Below, in pieces: positions 35,239 to 44,861 of a stretch of DNA of 64,000 nt. The notes beneath the pieces were generated by a model. It made no database searches, had not been told where the DNA came from, and was given only the letters and a program-made list of their open reading frames with translations. The stretch is from Sporosarcina sp. NCCP-2222 (GTDB lineage: Bacteria > Bacillota > Bacilli > Bacillales_A > Planococcaceae), in contig NZ_BQYK01000001.1 in NCBI RefSeq assembly GCF_023168145.1, positions 471,343-535,342 of the forward strand, written 5' to 3'. A program made the translations under genes and the position numbers. Numbering within the stretch: the first letter of the stretch is position 1; every line of letters begins with the position of its first letter.

Positions 35239-38200
35239 TTATATTTTTTTTACGGATTGAACGAGGATTTGCGGCTGGCCGTTCCGGTGTTCGACTGTAC
35301 CTTCCAGCTGCAGCATGGACAATTCCTCGAAAAACTTGCTGTAGGCGGCATAAGGTTTAGGAAAGCAGGTACAAGATATTTCTCCAGTTTCATCCTGCAA
35401 TTTTAAGAAAGCCATAGCTTCCCCTTTTTTTGTCCTGATCCGTTTCACTTCAATCAGCAGGCCGGCAATGAGTACATGGCCTTTCTCTGTTACTTCGACA
35501 ACAGAGCCAATATCAGCTACACGGCTTCCGATCGTTTTTTTCATTTCCACAGCTGGATGTTCGGACAGATAGAATCCGAGCACTTCCCTTTCACTTTCCA
35601 GTTGCATCATCATCGGCATCGTTCCAGCTGGGGTATATTTAGGATTCGCAATCGAGAAGATGACATCTTGCAGCAAATCGTCCCCTTCAGGGCTGACAAA
35701 CACCGCATGATTTTTTGCCGCTTCAATCGATGCCAGCAACACCGACCTGTTTTGTCCAAACTCATCCAAAGCACCTGCTTGTATTAATGGCCGAATGGAT
35801 TTTTCTTGAAACGAGGAACCGCCGATCGACGCAGCCATGTCAAACAGGGACTTCCATTTCCCCGCCGTGCTTCTCGCTTTGCGCAGAGCATCGTAAAAGG
35901 TCGGTGTTACGCCTTTAATGGCTCCGAGACCAATTCTGACCGAACCATTTTCCACCGTATGCATATATTTGCTTTTCAAGACAGAAGGAGGAAGTATCGA
36001 TATGCCATGATTTTTCATTTCCCTTATAAGCTCCATTGTCTTGTCCTGGTTCCCTGTTGCCATCGACAGAAGAGCGGCATAGAAATAGGCGGTTTGATTC
36101 GCCTTTAAATAGGCAAGCTGATACGAAATCAAAGAGTATGCGACAGCATGGCTCTTCGGAAAGCCGTAGTCTGCAAATTTAACGATCAAGTCATATATTT
36201 GGGCAGCTGCCTGTTCCGGCACCCGATTAGAAGCGGCGCTTTTCACGAAGTGCATTCGCTCCTGTTGCAGTATCTCTCTCTTTTTCTTACTGATCGCCCT
36301 TCTAAGCAAATCAGCTTCAGCCATGGAGAACCCCGCGACCCGGACGGCAATTTGCATAATCTGTTCTTGATAGACAATAATACCGTATGTTTCTCGCAAA
36401 ACAGGTTCTAGTAAAGGATGGATATAGTTTACTTGTTCCATTCCTTTTTTACGCCTGCTGTATGAAGGGATATTCTCCATCGGTCCGGGACGATATAAGG
36501 CGTTGATGGCATACAAATCCTCAAAACGAGTGGGAGCAATGAGCCTTAGTGCATCCCGCATGCCGCCTGATTCGAATTGAAAGACGCCTGTCATATCGCC
36601 TTTCCGAAACAGCTCAAATGTTTTTTCGTCTGTCAGGGGAATGGCGCCAAAATCGATTCTCTTTCCCGTGTCATATTCGATCATCGAACGGATTCGATCC
36701 ATCAACGTTAAATTCCGCAACCCGAGGAAATCCATTTTCAGCAGTCCTTGTTCTTCTACATCGCCCATCGCCCACTGAGTTAAATAAATGCCTTCCCCTC
36801 CGTTTTGAACCGGAACCGTCTCGACTAGCGGGGTCGGTGACAGGACGACTCCGGCAGCATGGGTCGAAGCATTGCGTGGAAGCCCCTCAAGTGAAATGGC
36901 GGCAGCGAGCCACTTCTCGCGAGTACTATCGATGGCAAGCCATTTCTGTAAAGCGGTAGATTTAGAAACGATATCTGGTAATCTTCTCCCTTGCCCGTCT
37001 TGGATTTCTCTCGATAGAAATGCCATTTCTTCATTGGAAAAATCAAAAACCCGCGCCACATTCCGAGCGACGGATTTGGCAGAAAGCGTTCCAAAAGTAA
37101 TGATTTGTGCCACATGATGCTTCCCATATTTCCGGGCAACATAGTCAATTACTTCTGATCGGCGATGATCCGCGAAATCAATGTCGATGTCCGGCATAGT
37201 CACCCGGCCCGGATTTAAAAACCGTTCAAAAATGAGTCCATATTTTATGGGATCCACATCCGTAATTCCTAAGGAAAATGCCACCAATGAGCCCGCGGAA
37301 GATCCACGCCCGGGTCCAGTCAAGATGCCTTCCTCTTTTGCAAAGCGCATGAAATCCTCGACAATGAGAAAATAATCCGCAAATCCCATGTCAGCAATAA
37401 CTTCCACTTCATAGCTCAGACGATCAACATATTCTTGAACGGGATTCCCTACACGTTCTCTTAGACCAACCGTACACCTCTTCACCAGCAAGGTTTTAGC
37501 CGTTTCTCCTTCAGGTACAGGAAAGACCGGCATCATCGGACGACTTGGCGGCAGTTCAGCATTACAGGACAGCAAAAGTTCAGCTGTCGCATCAAGCCAA
37601 TCCAACCGGTCTGCAAACCATTTCTGCCATTCTTCCTCTTCCGGCATATAGGCGGATTCATGCATAAACTTCGGTCTCATTGGATCATTCAATTTATAGC
37701 CTGAGCGGATGGCTTGTGCTACTTCGAAGGAAAAACGATCCTCCTTCTGGATGAAGCGGGCTTCATGGCTAGCGCAGATCGGAAGGCCCATTTCCTGAGC
37801 CAGCTCCACGAGTTCCTCTTCAGCCGGATGCCGGATGCCAGCCGGCCTGCTGACACCGACAAATACACTTGACGGGGAGCACGCCTCCCGTACTGCCTGC
37901 AAATTACTCTGGAACTTCTCTCCGTCCCATGATCGATCTGTCGCAGGGCATACAACAATACATCCATTGCTATAAGCATGCAGCCATTTTAACGGCAATG
38001 ACTCCTCATCCCTTGTGGAGACGGCACTGCTGATTTTCAATAAATTTCTGTACCCCGCATCATCCTTGGCATAAATATAAAGCAGGACTTGGTCTCCGTC
38101 GGATAATTCAAGTTGAATCGACAATCCCAGAACAGGATGGATTCCATTCTCTTTTATCATCTTATATATGGAGCGGATTCCATACAATTTAGAATTCACA

Positions 38201-38313
38201 ATCCCTACTGAGACGGCACCTCTTTCCTTAAGGTACGGGACAAGATCCGGTAGTTTAATGATGCCCCGTAATAAATCGGAGCCTGTGATGAGTTGAGGAT
38301 AGACGAGCGCCAT
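35239..38313 (-). CDS. dnaE: DNA polymerase III alpha subunit, DnaE type
   Basis: This C-family polymerase of about 1024 residues works with PolC in low-GC Gram-positives, extending RNA primers on the lagging strand. The polymerase core is intact: GPGRGSSAGSLVAFSLGITDVDP, PDIDIDFADHRR with catalytic Asps, and FPKSHAVAYSLISYQLAYLKAN. C-terminal HhH and OB-fold regions follow. The N-terminal PHP domain has lost its metal ligands: the usual H-x-H segment reads VYPQLITGS and the TDHG-type segment reads IVNSKLYG. I prefer the second ATG (38313, MALVYPQ) because the first ATG lies almost inside the GGAGGGGG ribosome binding site; 38325 cannot be ruled out. Confidence 0.94.
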   Translation of the reverse strand: MALVYPQLITGSDLLRGIIKLPDLVPYLKERGAVSVGIVNSKLYGIRSIYKMIKENGIHPVLGLSIQLELSDGDQVLLYIYAKDDAGYRNLLKISSAVSTRDEESLPLKWLHAYSNGCIVVCPATDRSWDGEKFQSNLQAVREACSPSSVFVGVSRPAGIRHPAEEELVELAQEMGLPICASHEARFIQKEDRFSFEVAQAIRSGYKLNDPMRPKFMHESAYMPEEEEWQKWFADRLDWLDATAELLLSCNAELPPSRPMMPVFPVPEGETAKTLLVKRCTVGLRERVGNPVQEYVDRLSYEVEVIADMGFADYFLIVEDFMRFAKEEGILTGPGRGSSAGSLVAFSLGITDVDPIKYGLIFERFLNPGRVTMPDIDIDFADHRRSEVIDYVARKYGKHHVAQIITFGTLSAKSVARNVARVFDFSNEEMAFLSREIQDGQGRRLPDIVSKSTALQKWLAIDSTREKWLAAAISLEGLPRNASTHAAGVVLSPTPLVETVPVQNGGEGIYLTQWAMGDVEEQGLLKMDFLGLRNLTLMDRIRSMIEYDTGKRIDFGAIPLTDEKTFELFRKGDMTGVFQFESGGMRDALRLIAPTRFEDLYAINALYRPGPMENIPSYSRRKKGMEQVNYIHPLLEPVLRETYGIIVYQEQIMQIAVRVAGFSMAEADLLRRAISKKKREILQQERMHFVKSAASNRVPEQAAAQIYDLIVKFADYGFPKSHAVAYSLISYQLAYLKANQTAYFYAALLSMATGNQDKTMELIREMKNHGISILPPSVLKSKYMHTVENGSVRIGLGAIKGVTPTFYDALRKARSTAGKWKSLFDMAASIGGSSFQEKSIRPLIQAGALDEFGQNRSVLLASIEAAKNHAVFVSPEGDDLLQDVIFSIANPKYTPAGTMPMMMQLESEREVLGFYLSEHPAVEMKKTIGSRVADIGSVVEVTEKGHVLIAGLLIEVKRIRTKKGEAMAFLKLQDETGEISCTCFPKPYAAYSKFFEELSMLQLEGTVEHRNGQPQILVQSVKKI

Positions 38314-38334
38314 GTAAAATCCCATCCCCCTCCA

Positions 38335-39276
38335 TTAGTTACTTGCACATAATGCCTTAAGCTTTTCTATTACTTCGCCAGCTTCCTTCCAAGAGTATAC
38401 AGAAGCCCCAGATGCAAGTGGATGGCCTCCCCCTCCATATTCGGCTGCCAGGGCATTGATGACTGGTCCCTTCGAACGCAAGCGGACACGGATTTGATCA
38501 TCCTCTTCCACAAAGATGACCCAGGCACAAATTCCTTTGACATTTCCCAGGGAGCCGACGAGCTGGGACGATTCAGAAACGGACACATCAAATCTCTCTA
38601 AAATCTCTTTTGTAATTTTTAGATAAGCCATGCCGTTTTCGTCGATCGTGAAATTCTGGTACATATAGCCTTGTAAATGTAGAATCGAGCGCTTCACTTC
38701 ATACATGTCTGCAAATAATTTTGTCCGGTCAAAATCAAAAGTGATCAATTGGCTCGCCACTTCAAATGTCCGGTTCGTTGCGCTCGGGAAAATAAATCTA
38801 CCTGTATCACCTACAATACCTGCAAACAACAAACGGGCCGCCTCATCAGACATATGCCAGTTGAACGCTTCCTCTCCCTCCTGGTACAGTTCATAGATCA
38901 TCTCAGAAGTGGAACTTGCAGCAGTATCCACCCATCGCAAATCTCCATATGGATCTACGTCTGGATGATGATCTATTTTTAACAGAAAGGCGCCATTCTT
39001 GTAATAGTCTGCATCGATCCGTTCTGTATTGCCTGTATCCGTAATAATAACAAGAGCCCCTTCGTAATCACTCTCATTTACTTCATCTTGTTTAGCCAAA
39101 TAGGTGAGCAGTTCATCATGCGTACCTGCTGCAAACACTTTCTTCTTCGGGTAGTTGGCTTCTATCAGCTTTTTCAAACCAACTTGCGAGCCGTATGCAT
39201 CCGGATCTGGCCGAACATGGCGGTGGATGATGATCGTATCGTAATTTTCAATTGTGTCAATGATTTGTCGTTTCAA
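38335..39276 (-). CDS. nrnA: Bifunctional oligoribonuclease / PAP phosphatase NrnA
   Basis: This DHH/DHHA1-family phosphoesterase degrades nanoRNAs and hydrolyses 3'-phosphoadenosine 5'-phosphate. The 313-residue protein has motifs IIHRHVRPDPDAYGSQ, ITDTGN and KIDHHPDVD, and a C-terminal DHHA1 domain with EYGGGGHPLASGA. Of usual length. The start is TTG with GGGAGG 7 nt upstream. It precedes dnaE by 9 nt, so the two are cotranscribed; B. subtilis has the same order (ytrI, between them there, is missing here). Confidence 0.93.
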   Translation of the reverse strand: MKRQIIDTIENYDTIIIHRHVRPDPDAYGSQVGLKKLIEANYPKKKVFAAGTHDELLTYLAKQDEVNESDYEGALVIITDTGNTERIDADYYKNGAFLLKIDHHPDVDPYGDLRWVDTAASSTSEMIYELYQEGEEAFNWHMSDEAARLLFAGIVGDTGRFIFPSATNRTFEVASQLITFDFDRTKLFADMYEVKRSILHLQGYMYQNFTIDENGMAYLKITKEILERFDVSVSESSQLVGSLGNVKGICAWVIFVEEDDQIRVRLRSKGPVINALAAEYGGGGHPLASGASVYSWKEAGEVIEKLKALCASN

Positions 39277-39367
39277 ATCGGGTTCCTCCCAAATCGGTAA
39301 TTTCTGTTCGCATTCCCTTTTGAAAGCCGCTACAATAGAAGAAGGTCTTTACTGGAGGGCTTTTAAT

Positions 39368-39688
39368 ATGAAAACATTAAATTTCTTTCTCGTCTTCTTC
39401 ATCGTGGCATCCGGGGTTTTCTATTTTTATTTTAAAACCCGGCAATTCCGTACAAGCCATGTATTTCCCATACGTAAGAAAATGTTTGCCAGCAAAGCGG
39501 GTTCATTCCTGGGCAGTTTGCTTTTCTTTTTCGGGGTAAATCAAATGTTGCTGTTCCAAGGTACAATTACGTATGTCGTAGCCGCGATATTTATCCTTTT
39601 CGGCCTGTACGTTTTCATTTTCAACTTGAAGGCAACAAATCATTACAAACGTTTCGTTGAAGAAGAGACGAGATTAAACGAGAACTGA
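39368..39688 (+). CDS. ytpI: YtpI-like small membrane protein
   Basis: A 106-residue protein with three hydrophobic segments (about 4-20, 45-62 and 68-85). Charged linkers include RTSHVFPIRKKMFASKAGS, typical of YtpI. Function unknown. I set the start at 39368 (MKTLNFF) because GGAGGG is 9 nt upstream; the longer frame overlaps nrnA. Position between nrnA and ytoI matches B. subtilis. Confidence 0.82.
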   Translation: MKTLNFFLVFFIVASGVFYFYFKTRQFRTSHVFPIRKKMFASKAGSFLGSLLFFFGVNQMLLFQGTITYVVAAIFILFGLYVFIFNLKATNHYKRFVEEETRLNEN

Positions 39689-39711
39689 TGCCATCCTGGG
39701 CATCAGTTTTT

Positions 39712-41019
39712 TCATCGTTCAAACAACTGGTACATGATCATAGCCTTAGCTATCAATTCACCATCAGACACTAAATCAAAATCGACTTTTACAAACCGTC
39801 TGCTCATATGTAAAATCCTAGGTTTCACAATGACCGTGCTGCCGAGCTGGACATGTTTGATAAAGTAGACCGTCATATTTTCCGGCAAGCTTTCGCCACG
39901 TTTTTTCATTTTGATAGCCCGGTTTCCGACTTCCGTCAGCAACGTCGTCAAAGCACCGTAAGATAGGGAGCCAAACTGGTTTGTCATTTGAGGTGCAACA
40001 ACAAACTCAATAGATTGCGGATCATCAGCAACCGTTTTCATCTGGTTTTTGACGATATCATCTATTTTTTCACCTTGCTGCGGCTGACGCTGCGTCATTT
40101 GGAATGCCTTTAATACATCTTGCCGGCTTATAATGCCTTCCAGCAAACCAGAGTCGCTGACAACGGGCATGAGCTCAATTCCTTCCCAAATCATGCTATG
40201 GCCCGCCGACGCAACACTCGTTTTTCCTGTCACGGTTATCGGATGGGTCGTCATCACCTTATCAATTAACTCATCTTCCGATTTCCCGACAGCATCGCGG
40301 GAAGTTACAATCCCAACCACTTTTCTGTTGTTATCAATGACAGGATACCCGGAATGAGTTGTCGACCTATTCACATCATTGAAAAGTCCGACCGTATCTT
40401 TAGGAGAGAATGTGATTGTTTCTGACCCTGGTGTTAAAATATCCTCAACAAGCAGGATTTCTTTTTCGATCAGCTGATCATAAATGGCTCTGTTCAACAT
40501 CGTCGCCACCGTGAAACTGTCATAACTGGAAGATATAATTGGCAAATTCAATTCATCAGCTAGTTTTTTCGCATCGTCCGCAGCATCAAATCCTCCGGTT
40601 ACAAGGACTGCAGCCCCCGCCCTCAAAGCAAGTTCGTGTGCCCTTTGCCTGTTACCGACAATCAGCAAACTGCCTGCATCAATATACCGTCTCATATCCT
40701 CCAGCTGCATCGCGCCAATGACAAACTTCGTCAACGTTTTATGCAAACCGCCTCTGCCACCCAGCACGACGCCGTCGACGATATTGACCACTTCGGCGAA
40801 TGTAAGTCTTTCAATGTTCTCCTTCTTTTTCTTCTCGATACGGATCGTGCCGACACGTTCGATCGTATTGACCAGTTTTTGGTTTTCTGCTTCTTTGATT
40901 GCCCGGTAAGCAGTCCCTTCGCTGACCGACAGCGCTTTTGCCACTTGCCTTACAGATATTTTTTCTCCGACAGCAAGCCCTTCAATATATCGAAGTATCA
41001 ATTCGTGTTTTGTCGACAT
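39712..41019 (-). CDS. ytoI: HTH-DRTGG-CBS-hotdog regulator YtoI
   Basis: A 435-residue multidomain protein. An N-terminal helix-turn-helix (residues 1-65, VRQVAKALSVSEGTAYRAIKEAE) is followed by a DRTGG domain (about 85-190), a pair of CBS domains (about 195-310, VGLFNDVNRSTTHSGYPVID and VASAGHSMIWEGIELMPVV) and a C-terminal hot-dog thioesterase-like domain. CBS pairs usually bind adenine nucleotides, and the hot-dog domain suggests acyl-CoA sensing; both are inference. The start at 41019 has AAGGTG 5 nt upstream. Same order as B. subtilis (ytpI-ytoI). Confidence 0.87.
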   Translation of the reverse strand: MSTKHELILRYIEGLAVGEKISVRQVAKALSVSEGTAYRAIKEAENQKLVNTIERVGTIRIEKKKKENIERLTFAEVVNIVDGVVLGGRGGLHKTLTKFVIGAMQLEDMRRYIDAGSLLIVGNRQRAHELALRAGAAVLVTGGFDAADDAKKLADELNLPIISSSYDSFTVATMLNRAIYDQLIEKEILLVEDILTPGSETITFSPKDTVGLFNDVNRSTTHSGYPVIDNNRKVVGIVTSRDAVGKSEDELIDKVMTTHPITVTGKTSVASAGHSMIWEGIELMPVVSDSGLLEGIISRQDVLKAFQMTQRQPQQGEKIDDIVKNQMKTVADDPQSIEFVVAPQMTNQFGSLSYGALTTLLTEVGNRAIKMKKRGESLPENMTVYFIKHVQLGSTVIVKPRILHMSRRFVKVDFDLVSDGELIAKAMIMYQLFER

Positions 41020-41124
41020 CTTTTCACCTTTTTCTTCTAAGTGCATATAGCCATTTTATCACATCCCGAAAGGAATAGCGCATAGGACAACATCTCGTTT
41101 ACCTTCATTCCGGCAGCCTGTCGC

Positions 41125-41161
41125 CATTAAAATGGCACGGTCCCAAAAACTGGACCGTGCC
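41125..41161 (-). terminator. Terminator of the UPF0173 hydrolase gene
   Basis: On the minus strand GGCACGGTCC pairs perfectly with GGACCGTGCC; the following tract is ATTTTAAT. Stable stem with a weak T run. Confidence 0.7.
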
Positions 41162-41168
41162 GGACTAC

Positions 41169-41849
41169 TTATAATTGGATGGTGTCTCCTGCTTCCATCA
41201 CTTTCACATCATGGGATTCAACCAGATTTCTAAAGTCCATCGGATCCTGCTGAATAGGAGGGAACGTATTAAAGTGAATCGGCACCGTTAATTTTGGATT
41301 CAACAATTTGACAGCTTCTGCGGCATCGGACGGCCCCATTGTGAAATTATCGCCGATCGGTAGGAATGCGACATCAATATCATTCATCCTTCCGATCAAT
41401 TCCATATCTCCGAACAGAGAGGTATCTCCTGCGTGGTAAATGGTCTTGCCTTCTGCGTAAAACAAAATTCCAGTTGGCATTCCTGTATAAATGATCTCGT
41501 TGTTCTCCGTCGTATAAGAAGAGCTATGGAATGCTTTCGTAAATTTTACCGTACCAAAATCAAATTCCTTAGCGCCGCCTATATTCATGCCATGTGTATT
41601 CAGACCTTGCCATCCTAAGTAAACAGCCAATTCATTTGGTGCGACAATTAAAGCTCCACATCTCTTTGCAATTTCCATAGTATCGCCTACATGATCATTA
41701 TGTCCATGTGTTAACAAAATGACATCCGGACTTTCCTTTTCGGGATCCAAATCCGTGAGCCCGTTACCGGTCAAAAATGGATCTATCAAAATCGTCTTCC
41801 CGTTTGTCTCAATTTTGACGACTGAATGGCCATGATATGAAATTTTCAT
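41169..41849 (-). CDS. Metal-dependent hydrolase, UPF0173 (YtkL type)
   Basis: A 226-residue metallo-beta-lactamase-fold hydrolase. Metal ligands are visible in [23 protein letters not shown] and [11 protein letters not shown]. Length and the N-terminal [17 protein letters not shown] match B. subtilis YtkL. Biological substrate unknown. The start at 41849 follows GGAGGG. It diverges from the Xaa-Pro peptidase gene. Confidence 0.85.
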   Translation of the reverse strand: MKISYHGHSVVKIETNGKTILIDPFLTGNGLTDLDPEKESPDVILLTHGHNDHVGDTMEIAKRCGALIVAPNELAVYLGWQGLNTHGMNIGGAKEFDFGTVKFTKAFHSSSYTTENNEIIYTGMPTGILFYAEGKTIYHAGDTSLFGDMELIGRMNDIDVAFLPIGDNFTMGPSDAAEAVKLLNPKLTVPIHFNTFPPIQQDPMDFRNLVESHDVKVMEAGDTIQL

Positions 41850-41974
41850 GCTGCAATCCCTCCATGTATTGTTTTTTAATTTGTCTTGCTGTATGCCCCA
41901 CCCTTTTCTTTGTTCTTTATATAACATGAAAACCCTCTTTTTTGTTAAGATATACTTGATAAGGAGGAATTACC

Positions 41975-43072
41975 GTGCAAAAAGTAAAACAAATCCAGCA
42001 GTATTTACAACAAAACCAGATAGACGCAGCATTTATTACAACTCCGGATAATGTATTCTATCTTTCCGGATTCCATAGTAATCCGCATGAGCGGCTATTA
42101 GGTGTAATGGTGTTTAAAGAGGCGGAGCCTTTTATTATCTGCCCATTGATGGAAGTGCCTGATGTGAAGGCAGCCGGCTGGTCCTTTGAAGCTGTCGGCC
42201 ATGCGGACACGGATGATGCATGGGAGTTGGTCGAAAACGCAGCCAAGGCCCGTGGCGTTAAACTTTCCACCATCGCGATTGAAAAATCGCACCTCACAGT
42301 GGAGCGTATGGAACGTATGGAGAAAATCTTCCATGGCGCCAATCTTGTACGTATCGATGAGCAGCTGAACAATATGCGCAACATCAAAGATGAATCAGAG
42401 CTGGACAAACTGCGCAAAGCGGCAGAACTTGCCGATTATGCAGTAGAAGTCGGCTGCCGAGAAATCGCAGAAGGCAAATCGGAGCTTGAAATTCTAATGG
42501 CCATCGAATTCGAAATGAAGAAAAAAGGTGCCGAGAAAATGGCATTTGATACGATGGTGCTTTCCGGGCCAAAAACAGCATCACCTCACGGCAACCCTGG
42601 AGAACGAAAAATCCAAAAAGGCGATTTCATTCTGTTCGACCTTGGCGTTGTGTATAAAGGATATTGTTCAGATATTACGCGCACGGTCGCATTCGGTGAA
42701 CCAGATGAAGAAAAACGCAAAATCTACGAAACGGTCAAAAAAGCCGAACAGGCTGCAATTGACCTCGTTCGCCCCGGCGTTAAAGCACGCGATTTAGACA
42801 AAGCAGCTCGCGACGTTATTACAGAGGCGGGATACGGCGAATTCTTCACGCACCGTCTCGGCCATGGACTCGGTATTTCCGTCCATGAGTTTCCATCCAT
42901 CACAGGAACGAATGAACTCGAATTGCAAGAAGGCATGGTTTTCACAATCGAGCCTGGCATTTACAACTCTGAAATTACGGGTGTACGGATTGAGGATGAT
43001 GTAGTCGTAACTTCTGACGGTGTTGAAGTATTGACCAAATTCCCGAAAGAACTAAAAATTATTCAGCCATGA
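41975..43072 (+). CDS. Xaa-Pro peptidase (M24B family)
   Basis: A 365-residue pita-bread metallopeptidase that cleaves peptide bonds beside proline. An N-terminal creatinase-like domain (about 1-125) precedes the catalytic domain. The five metal ligands are FDLG, SDITR, GHGLG, TIEPG and RIEDD. Start is GTG at 41975 with AAGGAGG upstream. Dipeptidase versus aminopeptidase specificity cannot be told from sequence alone. Confidence 0.88.
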   Translation: MQKVKQIQQYLQQNQIDAAFITTPDNVFYLSGFHSNPHERLLGVMVFKEAEPFIICPLMEVPDVKAAGWSFEAVGHADTDDAWELVENAAKARGVKLSTIAIEKSHLTVERMERMEKIFHGANLVRIDEQLNNMRNIKDESELDKLRKAAELADYAVEVGCREIAEGKSELEILMAIEFEMKKKGAEKMAFDTMVLSGPKTASPHGNPGERKIQKGDFILFDLGVVYKGYCSDITRTVAFGEPDEEKRKIYETVKKAEQAAIDLVRPGVKARDLDKAARDVITEAGYGEFFTHRLGHGLGISVHEFPSITGTNELELQEGMVFTIEPGIYNSEITGVRIEDDVVVTSDGVEVLTKFPKELKIIQP

Positions 43073-43082
43073 TCATATTGAA

Positions 43083-43122
43083 CAGGCGGAGAAAACTAGT
43101 GGTTTTCTCCACCTGTTTTTTG
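43083..43122 (+). terminator. Terminator of the Xaa-Pro peptidase gene
   Basis: CAGG-x-GGAGAAAAC pairs with GTTTTCTCC-x-CCTG around a 5-nt loop, followed by six T. Confidence 0.88.
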
Positions 43123-43319
43123 TTTGTCGGTAATGCTAGAAGATGCTCTAAGCACATAGTATTCTTTAAATAGAACTTGGCTAGTTGATTTACAATAATG
43201 AAAGGGCAATTAATAACTATCAGTATGATTGATCACTTCCGGGAACTGACCGTTCTCCTCTGCAAATGAACGATAAAAACAGATAATATCGGGAGCCTCC
43301 CTCGTATAATTAATTTACA

Positions 43320-43373
43320 TAAAAAAAGACTGTCCCGGAGTATCAGTTATCTCTGATTTTCCTCCGGACAGCC
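43320..43373 (-). terminator. ald terminator
   Basis: On the minus strand GGCTGTCCGGAG pairs with CTCCGGGACAGTC (one bulge), with a second small ATCAG/CTGAT hairpin inside, and is followed by seven T. Confidence 0.85.
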
Positions 43374-43380
43374 ATTTAAA

Positions 43381-44499
43381 TTATTTATTCAAAAGCGTTT
43401 CAGGCGCAACATACTCCAAGCCTTGTGCATCCGCAACTGCTTTATATGTGACATGTCCTTCTAGCGTGTTGATGCCTTTTTGAAGTGCAGGATTGTCTAA
43501 GCAAGCTTGCTTATACCCTTTATTTGCAATTTGAAGTGCATAAGGAACTGTTACATTCGTAAGCGCCATCGTAGACGTACGTGGAACTGCTCCTGGCATG
43601 TTCGCTACTGCATAGTGAACGACACCGTGTTTTTCATAAGTTGGGTTATCGTGTGTTGTTACACGATCAGATGTTTCAAAAATGCCGCCTTGGTCAATCG
43701 CGATATCAACGAGGACAGAGCCCGGTTTCATGGATTTAACCATTTCTTCGGAGACAAGTTTCGGCGCTTTTGCACCTGGGATTAGTACACAACCGATAAC
43801 TAGATCGGAATCTTGTACTGATTCTGCAATATTGAATGGGTTGGAAACAAGTGTTTGAATGTCGTTACCGAACATTTCATCCAATTGGCGAAGACGTTCT
43901 ACAGACAAGTCGAGCACAGTAACTTGAGCACCCATACCGACTGCGATTTTCGCTGCATTCGTACCTGCTTGTCCGCCGCCGATAACTGTTACTTTTCCTC
44001 GGGAAACCCCTGGTACGCCGGAAAGAAGGATCCCTTTTCCGCCTTGAATTTTTTCGAGGTATTGCGCTCCGATTTGTGTCGCCATACGGCCAGCAACTTC
44101 ACTCATCGGTGCCAGAAGTGGCAATGAGTTGTTTGGAAGCTGAACTGTTTCGTAAGCGATTCCAACAACTTTGTTGTCAAGCAGCGCTTTTGTCAATTCC
44201 AACTCAGGCGCCAAGTGCAAGTATGTGAAGAGGATGAGCCCTTCACGGAAGTACCCATATTCGGAAGCCAATGGCTCTTTTACTTTCATAACCATGTCCG
44301 CAGCCCATGCTTCTTCTGCTGACGAGACAATTTTCGCACCAGCTTCAATATAATCCTCATCAGTGAAGCTGGAACCAAGACCCGCTCCTGTTTCAATTAA
44401 TACTTCATGTCCAGCGGAACTCAGGTTAAAAGCGCCAGCCGGTGTCATAGCAACCCGGTTTTCGTTGTTTTTAACCTCTTTAGGAACACCAATTCGCAT
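43381..44499 (-). CDS. ald: Alanine dehydrogenase
   Basis: The NAD-dependent enzyme interconverts alanine and pyruvate plus ammonia; in Bacilli it is needed for alanine use and normal sporulation. It has 372 residues. [17 protein letters not shown], substrate-site Lys in VMKVKEPL, and the nucleotide fold [20 protein letters not shown] are present. I use the ATG at 44499 (MRIGVPK) with GGAGG 7-10 nt upstream. Confidence 0.97.
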   Translation of the reverse strand: MRIGVPKEVKNNENRVAMTPAGAFNLSSAGHEVLIETGAGLGSSFTDEDYIEAGAKIVSSAEEAWAADMVMKVKEPLASEYGYFREGLILFTYLHLAPELELTKALLDNKVVGIAYETVQLPNNSLPLLAPMSEVAGRMATQIGAQYLEKIQGGKGILLSGVPGVSRGKVTVIGGGQAGTNAAKIAVGMGAQVTVLDLSVERLRQLDEMFGNDIQTLVSNPFNIAESVQDSDLVIGCVLIPGAKAPKLVSEEMVKSMKPGSVLVDIAIDQGGIFETSDRVTTHDNPTYEKHGVVHYAVANMPGAVPRTSTMALTNVTVPYALQIANKGYKQACLDNPALQKGINTLEGHVTYKAVADAQGLEYVAPETLLNK

Positions 44500-44559
44500 C
44501 ACAATTCCTCCTAGTTAGAAAAAATATCGGCGGTCAAACCGTAAGGATACAATTGACCA

Positions 44560-44588
44560 ATTCGTATTCAATCTTATCAGATACGAAT
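44560..44588. promoter_or_regulatory. Spaced inverted repeat upstream of ald
   Basis: ATTCGTAT and ATACGAAT form a perfect 8-bp inverted repeat with a 13-nt spacer (21-bp centre to centre, two helical turns). It lies 60 nt upstream of the ald start. A dimeric regulator such as an AdeR-like activator of ald is possible but not shown. Confidence 0.4.
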
Positions 44589-44695
44589 AAGTTTTGCTTC
44601 TTTTTTATCATAACCGGAATATTCATACAAATATATTGCGAAATCGATGAATTTTTTAATTTAGAAAGTCAAATCGGAGGACTGGGACGAGAAGT

Positions 44696-44721
44696 CTTTT
44701 AGTGATCTGAAAACAGGGTAA
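44696..44721 (+). promoter_or_regulatory. Weak sigma-B-like promoter match ahead of the small ORF and usp gene
   Basis: CTTTTA, a 14-nt spacer and GGGTAA resemble the general stress sigma-B pattern (GTTTAA, N12-15, GGGTAT). It lies 23 nt before the small ORF. The match is imperfect. Confidence 0.3.
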
Positions 44722-44743
44722 AGAATAATAGAGGAGAGTAGAA

Positions 44744-44815
44744 ATGTTACGATTTTTGTCGAATTTCAATGCGTATTTCAAGAAAATCGTGAAGGGTTTT
44801 ACGAGACTTCCATAG
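44744..44815 (+). CDS. Possible 23-residue cationic amphipathic peptide
   Basis: An ATG at 44744 opens a 23-codon frame ending in TAG at 44813-44815. GAGGAG is 7 nt upstream, as good a ribosome binding site as any in the window. The peptide has no acidic residues and five basic ones (Arg3, Lys13, Lys14, Lys17, Arg21). Large hydrophobics (Leu2, Phe4, Leu5, Phe8, Tyr11, Phe12, Ile15, Val16, Phe19) are spaced to make an amphipathic helix. It lies 46 nt before the universal stress protein gene on the same strand. I do not recognise it; a membrane-active or regulatory peptide or a leader peptide are options, and a chance frame is not excluded. Confidence 0.45.
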   Translation: MLRFLSNFNAYFKKIVKGFTRLP

Positions 44816-44861
44816 AAGAGTAACATTGTAGAGAAATTAGAAAAAGGATGGAGTGAGCAGT

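Larger units (their letters stand above)
43073..43380. other. Gene-free stretch between peptidase and ald
   Basis: This 308-bp gap holds two facing terminators, one for each neighbour. About 200 bp between them are AT-rich, and I see no promoter, RNA or conserved coding potential there. Confidence 0.6.
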
